Positions 9,211 to 18,300 of a stretch of 53,144 nt of DNA are shown piece after piece. This DNA comes from an uncultured Alphaproteobacteria bacterium. Lineage in GTDB: Bacteria > Pseudomonadota > Alphaproteobacteria > Pelagibacterales > Pelagibacteraceae. The notes beneath the pieces are model-generated. The model ran no database searches. It was given only the letters and a program-made list of their open reading frames with translations, and was not told the DNA's origin. A program made the position numbers and the translations under genes. The stretch is taken from assembly GCA_903869725.1 (NCBI GenBank), contig CAIQAD010000047.1, positions 1 through 53,144 on the forward strand. The letters are read 5' to 3'. Position 1 is the stretch's first letter, and each line of letters starts with the position of its first letter.

Positions 9211-10064
9211 TGTTTCTTTTTTAAACTCAATGCTTTGCTATAAATAATTTTTTTTGAAATATTTAATTTATCTGAAAGATACTTAGCAATATCTGAAGTT
9301 TTCATTTTTTTTGATAGCGTTAATATTTCTTTATCTAAATCAATATTGGTTCCATTATTTTTATTCGTTGAAGAAGACAATACTAAGGTTATCTCTCCTT
9401 TAATAACAAAATTCTCTAATTTATCTAAAATTTCACTTAACTTTGATTTTATAAAATTTTCATAAATTTTGGTTATTTCCTTAGCAATTAAAACTTCTCT
9501 ATCATCTAAGTACTTTTGCATTTCTATAAGAATACTTTTTAAATCTCGTGCGGGCACAAACATGATAACCGAGCTTTGAAAATCTTTAATTTTTTCATAA
9601 AAAATTTTTCTCTCCCCTAATTTTTTTGAAAGAAAACCAGAAAAGTAATAATCGTCACTAAAACCACTAACGCTAAAAGCAGCTGTTACAGCTGAAGGTC
9701 CTGGAATGGGAATAATTTTTATATTATTTTTATACGCTTCATTAATTAATAATCTTCCAGGATCAGAAACTAATGGTGTTCCACAATCACTAATTAGAGA
9801 TACTATTTTTTCTTTTTTAATAATGTCTAAAACTTTTTTTATAGATTCTTTTTCATTAAACTTATGATAAGAAATTAATTTATTTGTAATATTATAATAC
9901 TCTAATAATTTTTTTGAAACTCGAGTATCTTCACATAAAATAACGTCAGATCTTTCAAGAATATCAATTGCTCTTATAGTTATGTCTAAAAGATTTCCTA
10001 TAGGTGTTGATATTAAGTATAATCCATTTTGAAGTTCTTGTTTTTTATAATCAATCGTTTGCAT
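9207..10064 (-). CDS. rsmI: 16S rRNA (cytidine1402-2'-O)-methyltransferase RsmI
   Basis: The 285-residue SAM-dependent enzyme methylates the 2'-OH of C1402 in the decoding centre of 16S rRNA. It shows GLYLISTPIGNLLDITIRA near the N-terminus, the CEDTRVSKKLL motif and the SDCGTPLVSDPG and PGPSAVTAAFSVSG segments of tetrapyrrole-methylase-fold RsmI. Length is standard. It is flanked by rdgB (2-bp gap) and the BON lipoprotein gene in a compact minus-strand operon. Confidence 0.96.
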   Translation of the reverse strand: MQTIDYKKQELQNGLYLISTPIGNLLDITIRAIDILERSDVILCEDTRVSKKLLEYYNITNKLISYHKFNEKESIKKVLDIIKKEKIVSLISDCGTPLVSDPGRLLINEAYKNNIKIIPIPGPSAVTAAFSVSGFSDDYYFSGFLSKKLGERKIFYEKIKDFQSSVIMFVPARDLKSILIEMQKYLDDREVLIAKEITKIYENFIKSKLSEILDKLENFVIKGEITLVLSSSTNKNNGTNIDLDKEILTLSKKMKTSDIAKYLSDKLNISKKIIYSKALSLKKKQ

Positions 10065-10066
10065 AA

Positions 10067-10681
10067 TTAGTATTTAAAATAAGATTTTATTTTATTAAAT
10101 GCTTTAAAACGATGACTTATTTTATCTTTTAAAGAAGAGCTAATTTCTCCAAAAGTTTTTTTATAACCATCTGCTATAAATATTGGATCATATCCAAAAC
10201 CTTTATTGCCTTTTGGCTTTAAAGATATAGTTCCGCTAACTGTCCCTCTAAAAACTTTATAATTACCATTGGGCCATGCTATAGCTAAAGAACAAATAAA
10301 TCTTGCAACTATTTTCTTTTTTTTATTTCTTTTTTTTATTTCAGATAAAACTTTTTTTATTGCGAAATTAAAATCTTTATTTTTCCCAGCCCATCTAGCC
10401 GAATAAATCCCTGGTTTTTTATTTAGTATATCAATTTCTAAACCAGAATCGTCAGACAATGAAACTAATTTACTTTTAATAGAGCAATATTTAGCTTTAA
10501 TTACAGCATTATCTTCAAAAGTTTTTCCATTTTCTAGTGGTTCTTTTAGAGAAAAATCTTTTGGACTATAAAAATTAATTTTTACTGGAAGTAACTTTTT
10601 TATTTCTTTTAATTTTCCAGAATTATTCGTTGCAATTAATAATGACTTAATGTTTTTTAGATCTGAAATTTTATTATTCAA
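10067..10681 (-). CDS. rdgB: XTP/dITP/ITP diphosphatase (RdgB/HAM1)
   Basis: The enzyme hydrolyses non-canonical purine triphosphates to keep them out of DNA. It shows LLIATNNSGKLKEI, FEDNAVIKAKY, SLSDDSGLEIDIL, KPGIYSARWAG and KGFGYDPIF, all standard RdgB motifs. No ATG is available: the plausible starts are TTG codons at 10681 (204 residues, 8-bp overlap with rph) and 10702 (211 residues, 29-bp overlap). I chose 10681 because it leaves the shorter N-terminal extension. The rph-rdgB neighbourhood is conserved in Alphaproteobacteria. Confidence 0.93.
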   Translation of the reverse strand: MNNKISDLKNIKSLLIATNNSGKLKEIKKLLPVKINFYSPKDFSLKEPLENGKTFEDNAVIKAKYCSIKSKLVSLSDDSGLEIDILNKKPGIYSARWAGKNKDFNFAIKKVLSEIKKRNKKKKIVARFICSLAIAWPNGNYKVFRGTVSGTISLKPKGNKGFGYDPIFIADGYKKTFGEISSSLKDKISHRFKAFNKIKSYFKY

Positions 10682-11387
10682 AGCAAGCGTTCTGACGTTC
10701 AATTAATATTTTAGCTGCATTTTTAGCAACTTTAAGCATTTCTGTTAGTTCAATTTCTGAGAATGTTCTTTTCTCGCCTGTGCTTTGAATTTCAGCTAAC
10801 TCCATATTCTCAGTTATTACAAAATTTGCATCTACGTCTGCATTGCTATCTTCATCGTAATCAAGATCTAAAAGAATATTATTCTTAACAATGCCGCAGC
10901 TTACAGCTGCCACATTTTGACTAATTGGATTAGTTTTTATTTCTTTTTGTCTAAGAAGATAATTTATACATTTTTTTAAAGCAACAAAACCTCCGGTAAT
11001 AGCAGCCGTTCGAGTGCCACCGTCAGCAGTTAAAACATCACAGTCAATTGTTATTAATTTTTCGTTTAACAATCCTAAATCAACGACTGATCTTAACGAT
11101 CTTCCTATTAATCTCTGAATTTCTGATGTTCTACCTCCTATTTTGCCAACCGACGCTTCTCTTCTCATCCTTTCGTGTGTTGATCTTGGTAGCATTCCGT
11201 ATTCCGCTGTAACCCATCCTTTTTGCGATCCAACTAACCATCTAGGCAATTTTGCCTCAACAGATGCCGTGCATACTACTTGGGTTTCTCCAAACTTAAC
11301 TAAACAAGAACCTTCAGAATTTTTGATAAAATCAGGAATTATTTCAATATCCCGAAGATTAAGATTTCCTCTATTATTTTTTCTCAT
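10674..11387 (-). CDS. rph: Ribonuclease PH
   Basis: The phosphate-dependent 3'-5' exoribonuclease trims tRNA 3' ends. The frame is open to 11462, but the family starts with an MRxxxR motif, so I place the start at the ATG at 11387 (MRKNNRGNLNLRDIEI, 237 residues), close to the usual length. Motifs include GSCLVKFGETQVVCTASVE, KGWVTAEYGMLPRSTHER and ALKKC. It is divergent from grpE with 79 bp between starts; in many relatives hrcA lies in this position. Confidence 0.95.
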   Translation of the reverse strand: MRKNNRGNLNLRDIEIIPDFIKNSEGSCLVKFGETQVVCTASVEAKLPRWLVGSQKGWVTAEYGMLPRSTHERMRREASVGKIGGRTSEIQRLIGRSLRSVVDLGLLNEKLITIDCDVLTADGGTRTAAITGGFVALKKCINYLLRQKEIKTNPISQNVAAVSCGIVKNNILLDLDYDEDSNADVDANFVITENMELAEIQSTGEKRTFSEIELTEMLKVAKNAAKILIERQNACFE

Positions 11388-11466
11388 AATTAGCCTAGAA
11401 ATAAAATTTTTAATACCTATATATGTCAAAAAAAATATAAAGTATTGTTTTAAATACCTCACTTAT

Positions 11467-12087
11467 ATGAATAAAAATAACGAAGATTTATTAAACGTTG
11501 ATGAAAATTTAGAAGATAATTCTTCAAATAAAAAAGAAGAAGCGTCATCTGAGCAAGAAATTAAAAGTGAACATAATTTTGAAAATAATGAAAATAACTC
11601 AACCAAAGAGTTTGAAAATAAAATATCAGAATTAAATGACAAATTACTGCGATCACTTGCAGAAAATCAAAATCTTAGAAAAATTCACGAAAAAGAGAAA
11701 GAAGATCTTATCAAATATAGCTCAACTTCATTTGCTAGAGAAAGCCTAAATTTAGCTGACAATTTAGAAAGGGCATTTCTACTTTTTAAAGAAAATCCAA
11801 AATTTAAATCTGAAGAATTTAAAGATATTGGAATTGGAATGGAACTTATTGAAAAAGAACTCAAAAATACATTTGATAAAAATGGAATTAAACCTATTGA
11901 CAGTTTAGGACAAAAATTTGATCCCAATTTTCATCAAGCTCTTAATGAAATTGAGGGTGAAGAAGATGGAAAAGTAGTTGCCGAGATTCAAAAAGGCTAC
12001 ATGTTACATGATAGACTTCTAAGACCAGCTTTAGTCTCTATTTCAAAGAAAAATAATAATAAAAAAGAAGATTCTTCCAAAAGCTAG
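11467..12087 (+). CDS. grpE: Nucleotide exchange factor GrpE
   Basis: GrpE releases ADP from DnaK. The frame extends far upstream, but that part is antisense to rph. The ATG at 11467 gives a 206-residue protein with an acidic, low-complexity N-terminus, a long coiled coil (about residues 55-110) and a C-terminal beta domain with PIDSLGQKFDPNFHQAL and VAEIQKGYMLHDRLLRPA, diagnostic of GrpE. It starts the grpE-dnaK-dnaJ plus-strand chaperone cluster. The 99-bp gap to dnaK holds a heat-shock promoter candidate. Confidence 0.96.
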   Translation: MNKNNEDLLNVDENLEDNSSNKKEEASSEQEIKSEHNFENNENNSTKEFENKISELNDKLLRSLAENQNLRKIHEKEKEDLIKYSSTSFARESLNLADNLERAFLLFKENPKFKSEEFKDIGIGMELIEKELKNTFDKNGIKPIDSLGQKFDPNFHQALNEIEGEEDGKVVAEIQKGYMLHDRLLRPALVSISKKNNNKKEDSSKS

Positions 12088-12128
12088 TAAATTAGAGCTT
12101 TTTTAATCAAAAAAAACTTTCTTTAGGG

Positions 12129-12158
12129 GTTGTAAAAAAATAATTAAGCGCCACATAA
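12129..12158 (+). promoter_or_regulatory. Candidate sigma-32 (RpoH) promoter of dnaK
   Basis: GTTGTAA at 12129-12135, then 15 bp, then CCACATAA at 12151-12158 resembles the sigma-32 consensus CTTGAAA-N13-15-CCCCATNT: five of seven bases match in the first element and five of seven specified bases in the second. It ends 28 bp before the dnaK ATG. CIRCE-type inverted repeats are not seen. This is a pattern match by eye and unproven. Confidence 0.42.
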
Positions 12159-12186
12159 AGCTTTCAACAATTTAAATTAGAAATTT

Positions 12187-14103
12187 ATGAGCAAAATTAT
12201 TGGAATAGATCTTGGAACAACAAATTCATGCGTAGCTATTATGGATGGCTCGCAACCAAAAGTAATTGAAAATTCAGAAGGCGCTAGAACAACTCCTTCG
12301 ATTGTTGCATTTACAGAATCAGGAGAAAAATTGGTTGGTCTGCCCGCAAAAAGACAAGCAGTAACAAATGGAGAAAATACTTTTTTTTCAGTTAAACGAT
12401 TGATTGGAAAAAGTTTCAGTGACTCAAATTTAAAAAAAGATATTCAAAATTTACCATACAAAGTAGTCAAAGCTGATGACAAAGATGACGCCTGGGTTCA
12501 ATCAAGAGATAAAAAGTATTCCCCAAGTCAAATTTCTGCATTTGTTTTAATGAAAATGAAAGAATCTGCAGAAAAATATTTAGGTGCAGAAGTTAAACAA
12601 GCAGTTATTACAGTTCCAGCTTATTTTAATGACTCACAAAGACAGGCAACAAAAGATGCAGGAACAATTGCAGGTCTTGAAGTTTTAAGAATAATTAATG
12701 AGCCAACTGCTGCAGCTTTAGCATATGGATTGGATAAGAAAAAAGCGAAAACAATTGCCGTATACGATTTAGGTGGAGGAACTTTTGATATTTCTATTCT
12801 AGAATTAGGAGATGGTGTTTTTGAAGTTAAATCAACAAACGGTAATACGTCTTTAGGTGGAGATGACTTTGATGCCGTAGTTACAGATTACATTATTGAA
12901 GAGTTTAAAAAAGATAATGGAATTAATTTAAAACAAGACAAACTTGCTCTACAAAGAATAAGAGAAGCTGCAGAAAAAGCAAAAATTGAACTATCCTCTT
13001 CTGCTCAAACTGAAGTAAATTTGCCATTTATTACTGCGGACAAAACTGGACCAAAACATATTAATTTAAAATTAACGAGAGCAAAACTTGAAGCGCTTAC
13101 TGCTCAATTGATCCAAAAAACAATTGAACCTTGCAAAATAGCATTGAAAGATTCTGGATACAGTATAGACGAAATTAATGAAGTAGTTCTTGTAGGTGGA
13201 ATGACAAGAATGCCTAAAGTTCTTGAAACAGTTAAAAATTTTTTTGGAAAAGAACCAAATCAAAGTGTAAATCCTGATGAAGTTGTAGCATTAGGAGCTG
13301 CTATTCAAGCAGGTGTATTACAAGGAGATGTAAAAGACGTTCTTCTTCTTGATGTAACTCCATTATCATTAGGTATTGAAACATTGGGCGGTGTATTCAC
13401 AAGATTAATTGAAAAAAATACAACTATCCCAACAAAAAAAAGCCAAACTTTCTCAACTGCTGAAAATAATCAACCTGCAGTAACTATCAGAGTTTTTCAA
13501 GGTGAAAGAGAAATGGCTAACGATAATAAACTTTTAGGAAATTTTGAACTAACGGGCATTGCTCCTGCGCCAAGAGGAGTTCCTCAAATTGAAGTTACAT
13601 TTGATATTGATGCAAATGGTATAGTGAATGTTTCTGCAAAAGATAAAGGAACTGGTAAAGAACAAAAAATTCAAATTCAAGCTTCTGGAGGATTATCTGA
13701 TGAAGAAATTCAAAAGATGGTTAAAGATGCAGAAGCAAATAAAGAAGCCGATAAGAAAAAAAGAGAAGAAGTAGATGCTAAAAATCATGCTGAATCTTTG
13801 ATCGCTTCAAGCGAACAAAGTCTAAAAGAGCACGGATCTAAAATTGCTGAGGCTGATAAAACAGCAATTGAGAAAGATATAGAAAGTTTAAAAGAGGCAA
13901 TTAAAGCTGATAACACAGAAGACATTAAAAACAAGACACAACAATTAATGACTTCTTCTATGAAATTAGGTGAGGCTATTTATAAATCACAACAGCAAAA
14001 TGCTGAGACTAAGAATGCTGGTGAAAGTGAAAAGGCTGATAATAAAAAGGATGTTGTTGATGCAGAATTTGAAGAAGTAAAAGACGATAATAAAAAAAAT
14101 TAA
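12187..14103 (+). CDS. dnaK: Molecular chaperone DnaK (Hsp70)
   Basis: The 638-residue Hsp70 has the ATPase domain ([17 protein letters not shown] at the start, [14 protein letters not shown] near 195, [13 protein letters not shown] near 335), the linker [16 protein letters not shown], a substrate-binding beta domain and a charged helical lid. The C-terminus is acidic ([12 protein letters not shown]), the usual co-chaperone contact tail. Length is standard. It follows grpE and precedes dnaJ; a hairpin separates it from dnaJ. Confidence 0.99.
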   Translation: MSKIIGIDLGTTNSCVAIMDGSQPKVIENSEGARTTPSIVAFTESGEKLVGLPAKRQAVTNGENTFFSVKRLIGKSFSDSNLKKDIQNLPYKVVKADDKDDAWVQSRDKKYSPSQISAFVLMKMKESAEKYLGAEVKQAVITVPAYFNDSQRQATKDAGTIAGLEVLRIINEPTAAALAYGLDKKKAKTIAVYDLGGGTFDISILELGDGVFEVKSTNGNTSLGGDDFDAVVTDYIIEEFKKDNGINLKQDKLALQRIREAAEKAKIELSSSAQTEVNLPFITADKTGPKHINLKLTRAKLEALTAQLIQKTIEPCKIALKDSGYSIDEINEVVLVGGMTRMPKVLETVKNFFGKEPNQSVNPDEVVALGAAIQAGVLQGDVKDVLLLDVTPLSLGIETLGGVFTRLIEKNTTIPTKKSQTFSTAENNQPAVTIRVFQGEREMANDNKLLGNFELTGIAPAPRGVPQIEVTFDIDANGIVNVSAKDKGTGKEQKIQIQASGGLSDEEIQKMVKDAEANKEADKKKREEVDAKNHAESLIASSEQSLKEHGSKIAEADKTAIEKDIESLKEAIKADNTEDIKNKTQQLMTSSMKLGEAIYKSQQQNAETKNAGESEKADNKKDVVDAEFEEVKDDNKKN

Positions 14104-14127
14104 CTAGTCAAATTCATTTTGATTAGT
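14103..14127 (+). other. Intercistronic hairpin between dnaK and dnaJ
   Basis: A 10-bp stem (14103-14112 with 14118-14127, one G-T wobble, 5-nt loop) begins at the last base of the dnaK stop codon. No T tract follows, so it is not a classical terminator. It could protect the dnaK 3' end or reduce read-through, giving more DnaK than DnaJ. The remaining 13 bp before the dnaJ ATG contain no clear ribosome binding site. Confidence 0.55.
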
Positions 14128-14140
14128 ATTTGAAATCGTT

Positions 14141-15265
14141 ATGTCAAAAAAAGACTATTATGATATTCTTGGTGTAACCAAAAGTTCAAGTCCAGACGAC
14201 ATAAAAAAAGCTTACCGAAAACTAGCTATGAAATATCATCCTGATCGAAATCAGGGTGACAAAAGTGCAGAAGCAAAATTTAAAGAGGCTTCAGAAGCTT
14301 ATCAAGTTTTATCTGATCCAAAGAAAAAAACTCAATACGATCAGTTTGGACATTCTGCATTTGAGGGTCCACAAGGTGGAGGAGCTGGAGGATTTGATTT
14401 TGGCGGATTTGATTCAGGTGGCTTTTCAGATATTTTTGATGATTTCTTTGGTGACTTTATGGGATCCGGTAGAGGATCTGGCAGGTCAAAAAAATCACGC
14501 TCAAACAGAGGATCTGATTTAAAAATTAATTTAGAAATAACTCTTGAAGAAGCTTACACAGGAAAAAAGCAAACTATAAATTTATCTTCTAACGATAAAT
14601 GTGGAAAATGTTCAGGTAGTGGCGCCGAACCTGGATCTAAGCCAAAAGTTTGCTCTACCTGTGAAGGCAATGGTCAAGTTAGAAGTAGGCAAGGATTTTT
14701 TACTCTTCAACAAACTTGCCCTGATTGCGGAGGTGAAGGAGAAGCTGTTTCAAATCCATGTAAAGATTGTAGAGGAACTGGGTTAGTTAAAACCAAGAAA
14801 AATTTGTCTATTCAGATACCTAAAGGAATTGATGATGGTGTTCAAATGAGATTATCAGGCAAAGGTGACGCAGGTTATAAAGGAGGAGCAAATGGGGATT
14901 TATACGTTTACATAAGCGTACAAAAACATAAAATTTTTCAAAGATCTGAGGAAAATTTATACTTTAAAATACCTGTTTCGATGGCAGATGCCGCGCTTGG
15001 AACTGAAATAGAGGTGCCAACAATTGATGGCACAAAATCAAACGTTAAAATTCCATCTGGAACACAATCTGGCACTCAATTTAGACTTAAAGGCAAAGGT
15101 ATGCCAATTTTAAGAAATAATGGCTTTGGTGATTTATATCTTGAGGCTAACGTAATTATCCCTAATTCACTATCAAAAGAACAAAAAAACTTGCTCGAAC
15201 AATTTAAATCTTTAGAAGATTCGAACAATAACTCAAAATTTAAAAATTTTTTTAAAAGAAAATAA
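14141..15265 (+). CDS. dnaJ: Co-chaperone DnaJ (Hsp40)
   Basis: The 374-residue type I Hsp40 stimulates DnaK ATPase. The J domain (residues 1-70) contains the essential HPD at 33-35. A Gly/Phe-rich linker runs to about residue 125, followed by four CxxCxGxG-type zinc motifs ([32 protein letters not shown]) and the C-terminal substrate-binding barrel ([18 protein letters not shown]). Everything expected is present. It is 11 bp upstream of dapB. Confidence 0.98.
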   Translation: MSKKDYYDILGVTKSSSPDDIKKAYRKLAMKYHPDRNQGDKSAEAKFKEASEAYQVLSDPKKKTQYDQFGHSAFEGPQGGGAGGFDFGGFDSGGFSDIFDDFFGDFMGSGRGSGRSKKSRSNRGSDLKINLEITLEEAYTGKKQTINLSSNDKCGKCSGSGAEPGSKPKVCSTCEGNGQVRSRQGFFTLQQTCPDCGGEGEAVSNPCKDCRGTGLVKTKKNLSIQIPKGIDDGVQMRLSGKGDAGYKGGANGDLYVYISVQKHKIFQRSEENLYFKIPVSMADAALGTEIEVPTIDGTKSNVKIPSGTQSGTQFRLKGKGMPILRNNGFGDLYLEANVIIPNSLSKEQKNLLEQFKSLEDSNNNSKFKNFFKRK

Positions 15266-15276
15266 AACCATAAAAA

Positions 15277-16050
15277 ATGAAAAAAATTAAGATTTCTATT
15301 GCTGGCGCCCTGGGAAGAATGGGACAAATTTTAATTAAAAAAACAAAAATAAATAAATATGTTACATTACAAAGTTTAACAGATATTAAAGTCGGAAAAA
15401 AAATTAATACAATAAAAATTCAGAAAAATAGTGTTAACGCTTTCAAGAACTCTGATGTTATTATAGATTTTTCCAATCCTAAATCCTCAATAGAAGTTTT
15501 AAAAATTGCTAATAAATTAAAAAAAAAAGTTATCATCGGAACAACTGGTTTTAATTTAGCGCAAGAAAAAATTATTAAAAATATCTCAAAAAACATTGCA
15601 ATTTTTAAGTCTGGTAATATGAGTTTAGGGATTAATTTGTTAGAACATATTACAAAAATTTTATCTAAAAAAATTCCACAAGATTATCAAATCAATATTA
15701 CTGATAATCATCATACAAAAAAAATCGACTACCCGTCTGGAACAGCTTTGATGCTTGCAAATGCTGTGGCCAAAGGAAAAAATAAAAAACTCAATTTACT
15801 AAAAGGAAATATTTTCTTAAACAAAAAAGGTAAGATAAAAAAAAATAAAATTAACTTTTTTGTCGCAAGAAAAGGCAAAACAATCGGCGAACACACTATT
15901 GAAATTAATAACGGATCAGAAAAAATTGAACTCAAACATGTTGCTTTTTCAAGAGAGTTGTTTGCAGATGGCGCAATTAATGCTGCTGTTTGGATAAACA
16001 ATAAAAAAAGTGGCCTATTTAACATGCAGGACATGTTAAGTCTTAATTAA
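15277..16050 (+). CDS. dapB: 4-hydroxy-tetrahydrodipicolinate reductase
   Basis: The 257-residue NAD(P)H-dependent enzyme acts in the diaminopimelate/lysine pathway. It begins with the Rossmann loop GALGRMGQ (10-17), has VIIGTTGFN, and contains the catalytic/substrate motif DNHHTKKIDYPSGTA (family form E-x-HH-xx-K-x-D-x-PSGTA). The usual IGEHTI segment and the C-terminal WIN-GLF-MQDML are present. Its stop overlaps the nth start as TAATG. Placement after dnaJ suggests co-transcription with the chaperone genes or an unrecognised promoter within dnaJ. Confidence 0.96.
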   Translation: MKKIKISIAGALGRMGQILIKKTKINKYVTLQSLTDIKVGKKINTIKIQKNSVNAFKNSDVIIDFSNPKSSIEVLKIANKLKKKVIIGTTGFNLAQEKIIKNISKNIAIFKSGNMSLGINLLEHITKILSKKIPQDYQINITDNHHTKKIDYPSGTALMLANAVAKGKNKKLNLLKGNIFLNKKGKIKKNKINFFVARKGKTIGEHTIEINNGSEKIELKHVAFSRELFADGAINAAVWINNKKSGLFNMQDMLSLN

Positions 16051-16691
16051 TGCTTCTTAATGAAACGAAAGCCAAGAAAATTTTACTTTTATTAAAAAAA
16101 TCAATTAAAAATCCTAAGACCTCGCTTAAATATAGAAATTATTTTACACTGCTAACATCTGTAGTTTTATCAGCTCAATGTACCGATACTAATGTCAACA
16201 ATGTCACAAAAGATATTTATAAAAAATATTACAAACCAGAACATTTTGTAAAATTAGGGGAAAATAAAATCAAACATTTAATAAAAAAAATAGGCCTCTT
16301 TAATACCAAAGCAAAAAATTTATATCTCTTATCCAAACTTTTAGTTACCGAATATAAAAGTAAAGTTCCTAACGATTTTAATGAATTAATTAAATTGCCT
16401 GGCGTTGGTAGAAAAACTGCTAACGTAGTATTAAATGAAGCTTTTAATCAACCGACTATTGCAGTTGATACTCACGTTTTTAGAGTAAGTAATAGAGTGG
16501 GTTTAAGCAATGGAAAAAATCCTGAACAAGTAGAGAGAGATTTGTTAAAAATTTTACCGATAAAACATCTTAGTAAAGCTCATCATTTAATTCTTTTACA
16601 CGGAAGATATATTTGCAAAGCACGTAATCCACTTTGTAAGCAGTGCAATATTAATAAAATATGTTTATATAAAAATAAAAAATATGAATAA
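16050..16691 (+). CDS. nth: Endonuclease III (DNA glycosylase/AP lyase)
   Basis: The 213-residue base-excision repair enzyme removes oxidised pyrimidines. The helix-hairpin-helix and catalytic Lys are in LPGVGRKTANVVL, the catalytic Asp is in AVDTHVFRVSNRV, and the C-terminal [4Fe-4S] ligands follow the C-x6-C-x2-C-x5-C pattern in CKARNPLCKQCNINKIC. Length is typical. It is translationally linked to dapB (TAATG) and overlaps the following kinase gene by 8 bp. Confidence 0.97.
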   Translation: MLLNETKAKKILLLLKKSIKNPKTSLKYRNYFTLLTSVVLSAQCTDTNVNNVTKDIYKKYYKPEHFVKLGENKIKHLIKKIGLFNTKAKNLYLLSKLLVTEYKSKVPNDFNELIKLPGVGRKTANVVLNEAFNQPTIAVDTHVFRVSNRVGLSNGKNPEQVERDLLKILPIKHLSKAHHLILLHGRYICKARNPLCKQCNINKICLYKNKKYE

Positions 16692-17637
16692 ATCAAAATC
16701 AATTTTAGGAATTGGAAATGCTATCGTAGATGTGTTTGCAAATGTTAATGAAAATTTTCTTAAAAAAAATAATCTTATAAAAGGTTCAATGCGCTTAGTA
16801 ACATTCGACGAATTAAACAGAATTAAAAGTCAGGTTAAAATAACAAAAGTACAAGCTGGTGGTTCGGTTGCGAACTCCATGGCTGGAATATCTTATTTAA
16901 ATGGCAAATGCTCGTTTATTGGAAAAATTAACAAAGACAATTTCGGTAAGATTTATAAAAAAAGTCTTAAAAAAATAAAAGTTAATTTTTTACACAACGC
17001 CAAGAGAGAGAAATTGGCAACAGGAACATCTTTAATACTCATAACTCCTGACTCAGAAAGAACGATGTGTACATATCTTGGCATTTCATCACAATTAAAC
17101 GCGGACGACATCAAAGCAAAACATATTAAAAATACAGGACTAGTATTTCTCGAAGGCTATTTATGGGATAAGGGGACTGCAAAAAAAATGTTCGAAAAAA
17201 CCATAACAATTGCAAAAAAAAATAAGGTGAAAATTGCTATGAGTTTATCAGACTTTTTTTGTGTCGAGAGGCATAAAAAAGATTTTGCTAAATTACTAAA
17301 AAATGATTTGGATTTATTAATCGGTAATGAAAAAGAAATATTAGAACTTCTAAACACTACAAATTTAGAAAAAGCATTGAATAAGTTGAAAAAAATTAAC
17401 AAATTAATTGTAATTACAAGAGAAAAAAAAGGTTCACTTATTGTTAACGGTAATTATAAAAAAATTTGTAAAGCGCATAAAGTTAAAAAAATTTTAGATA
17501 TGACTGGCGCTGGCGATTTATTCGCATCTGGCTTTCTTTATGAATATCTAAACAATAATAATTTAGAAAACTGCTTGAAAAAGGGTTCTTTACTTGCTTC
17601 AAAAATTATTCAAAAAATTGGCGCTAGAATTCACTAA
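16684..17637 (+). CDS. PfkB-family kinase, adenosine kinase-like
   Basis: The 317-residue ribokinase-family protein has the substrate-binding QAGGSVANSMAGISYL segment, the SERTMCTYLG region and the catalytic/anion-hole motif DMTGAGDLFASGFL with its Asp base near residue 280. The pattern of the N-terminal half (ILGIGNAIVDV, VQAGGSVANS) resembles the bacterial adenosine kinase/sugar kinase group common in Alphaproteobacteria. Exact substrate (adenosine, inosine or a sugar) cannot be fixed from sequence. It is last in the plus-strand run and stops 3 bp from a convergent gene. Confidence 0.85.
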   Translation: MNKSKSILGIGNAIVDVFANVNENFLKKNNLIKGSMRLVTFDELNRIKSQVKITKVQAGGSVANSMAGISYLNGKCSFIGKINKDNFGKIYKKSLKKIKVNFLHNAKREKLATGTSLILITPDSERTMCTYLGISSQLNADDIKAKHIKNTGLVFLEGYLWDKGTAKKMFEKTITIAKKNKVKIAMSLSDFFCVERHKKDFAKLLKNDLDLLIGNEKEILELLNTTNLEKALNKLKKINKLIVITREKKGSLIVNGNYKKICKAHKVKKILDMTGAGDLFASGFLYEYLNNNNLENCLKKGSLLASKIIQKIGARIH

Positions 17638-17640
17638 AAG

Positions 17641-18279
17641 TTAAAGCGAATAGAATGAATTTTTTTCTAGAATAAAGTCTTTATCATTAAACTTTGTATC
17701 AATCTTTTTACGTAGTCTATAAATATTAGATTCAACAGTATGTGTATCTAAGTCAGTCTTGTGGCCCCAAACACGCTTTAATAAATCACTTTTACTCATT
17801 TCAACACCATCTTTCAAAGCAAGTAATAGTTCTACTTCTTTTTCTGTTAATTTTAAAATGACTGCTTTTTTTTCGATAGTTTTTTGATTTGAATTTAATT
17901 TATATCCTTTAACAATAATTTCAGAATTTTTAAAAAACTGATATTTAATAACTAAAATAGCCACCAAATCAAAAAGTGCAACGATATCCACTGGCAAAGT
18001 GAGCATATAATTAAATTTGTAGAGATTTAATTTTTTATTTTTAAAAAAATTATTATTACTTACAAGCAAAACTGTTGGATTATCTTCTTTTAGAAGATTT
18101 TTTACCTCTTCTATTTTCAAATTTTCAGGAAATATTATTTTTACAACATTATTTGTTTTGTGCTCTGAATTATTCTTATATAATTTATAATTACTTAAAC
18201 TAACATTGTTAAATATTTTTAATTCTTTAAGTAAATTATAAAAAATTTCTGAACCAAAAATAACAAGCTGATTATTCAT
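17641..18279 (-). CDS. OmpR-type winged-helix regulator with degenerate receiver
   Basis: The 212-residue protein ends in an OmpR/PhoB winged-helix DNA-binding domain (about residues 135-212: LKLTEKEVELLLALKDG, KSDLLKRVWGH, DTHTVESNIYRLRKKI). The N-terminal 115 residues are receiver-length, but I see neither an acidic pocket nor the Asp plus downstream Thr/Ser and Lys pattern expected of a phosphorylated receiver, so it looks phosphorylation-independent. It is divergent from an L,D-transpeptidase gene 21 bp away, so a shared control region is likely. No partner kinase lies nearby. Targets are unknown. Confidence 0.8.
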   Translation of the reverse strand: MNNQLVIFGSEIFYNLLKELKIFNNVSLSNYKLYKNNSEHKTNNVVKIIFPENLKIEEVKNLLKEDNPTVLLVSNNNFFKNKKLNLYKFNYMLTLPVDIVALFDLVAILVIKYQFFKNSEIIVKGYKLNSNQKTIEKKAVILKLTEKEVELLLALKDGVEMSKSDLLKRVWGHKTDLDTHTVESNIYRLRKKIDTKFNDKDFILEKNSFYSL

Positions 18280-18300
18280 AAATTAATATATAATATTAAC

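Noticed and set aside
11143-11466. Upstream extension of the grpE frame
   Set aside because: It is antisense to rph, and GrpE proteins start with an acidic tail like that at 11467.
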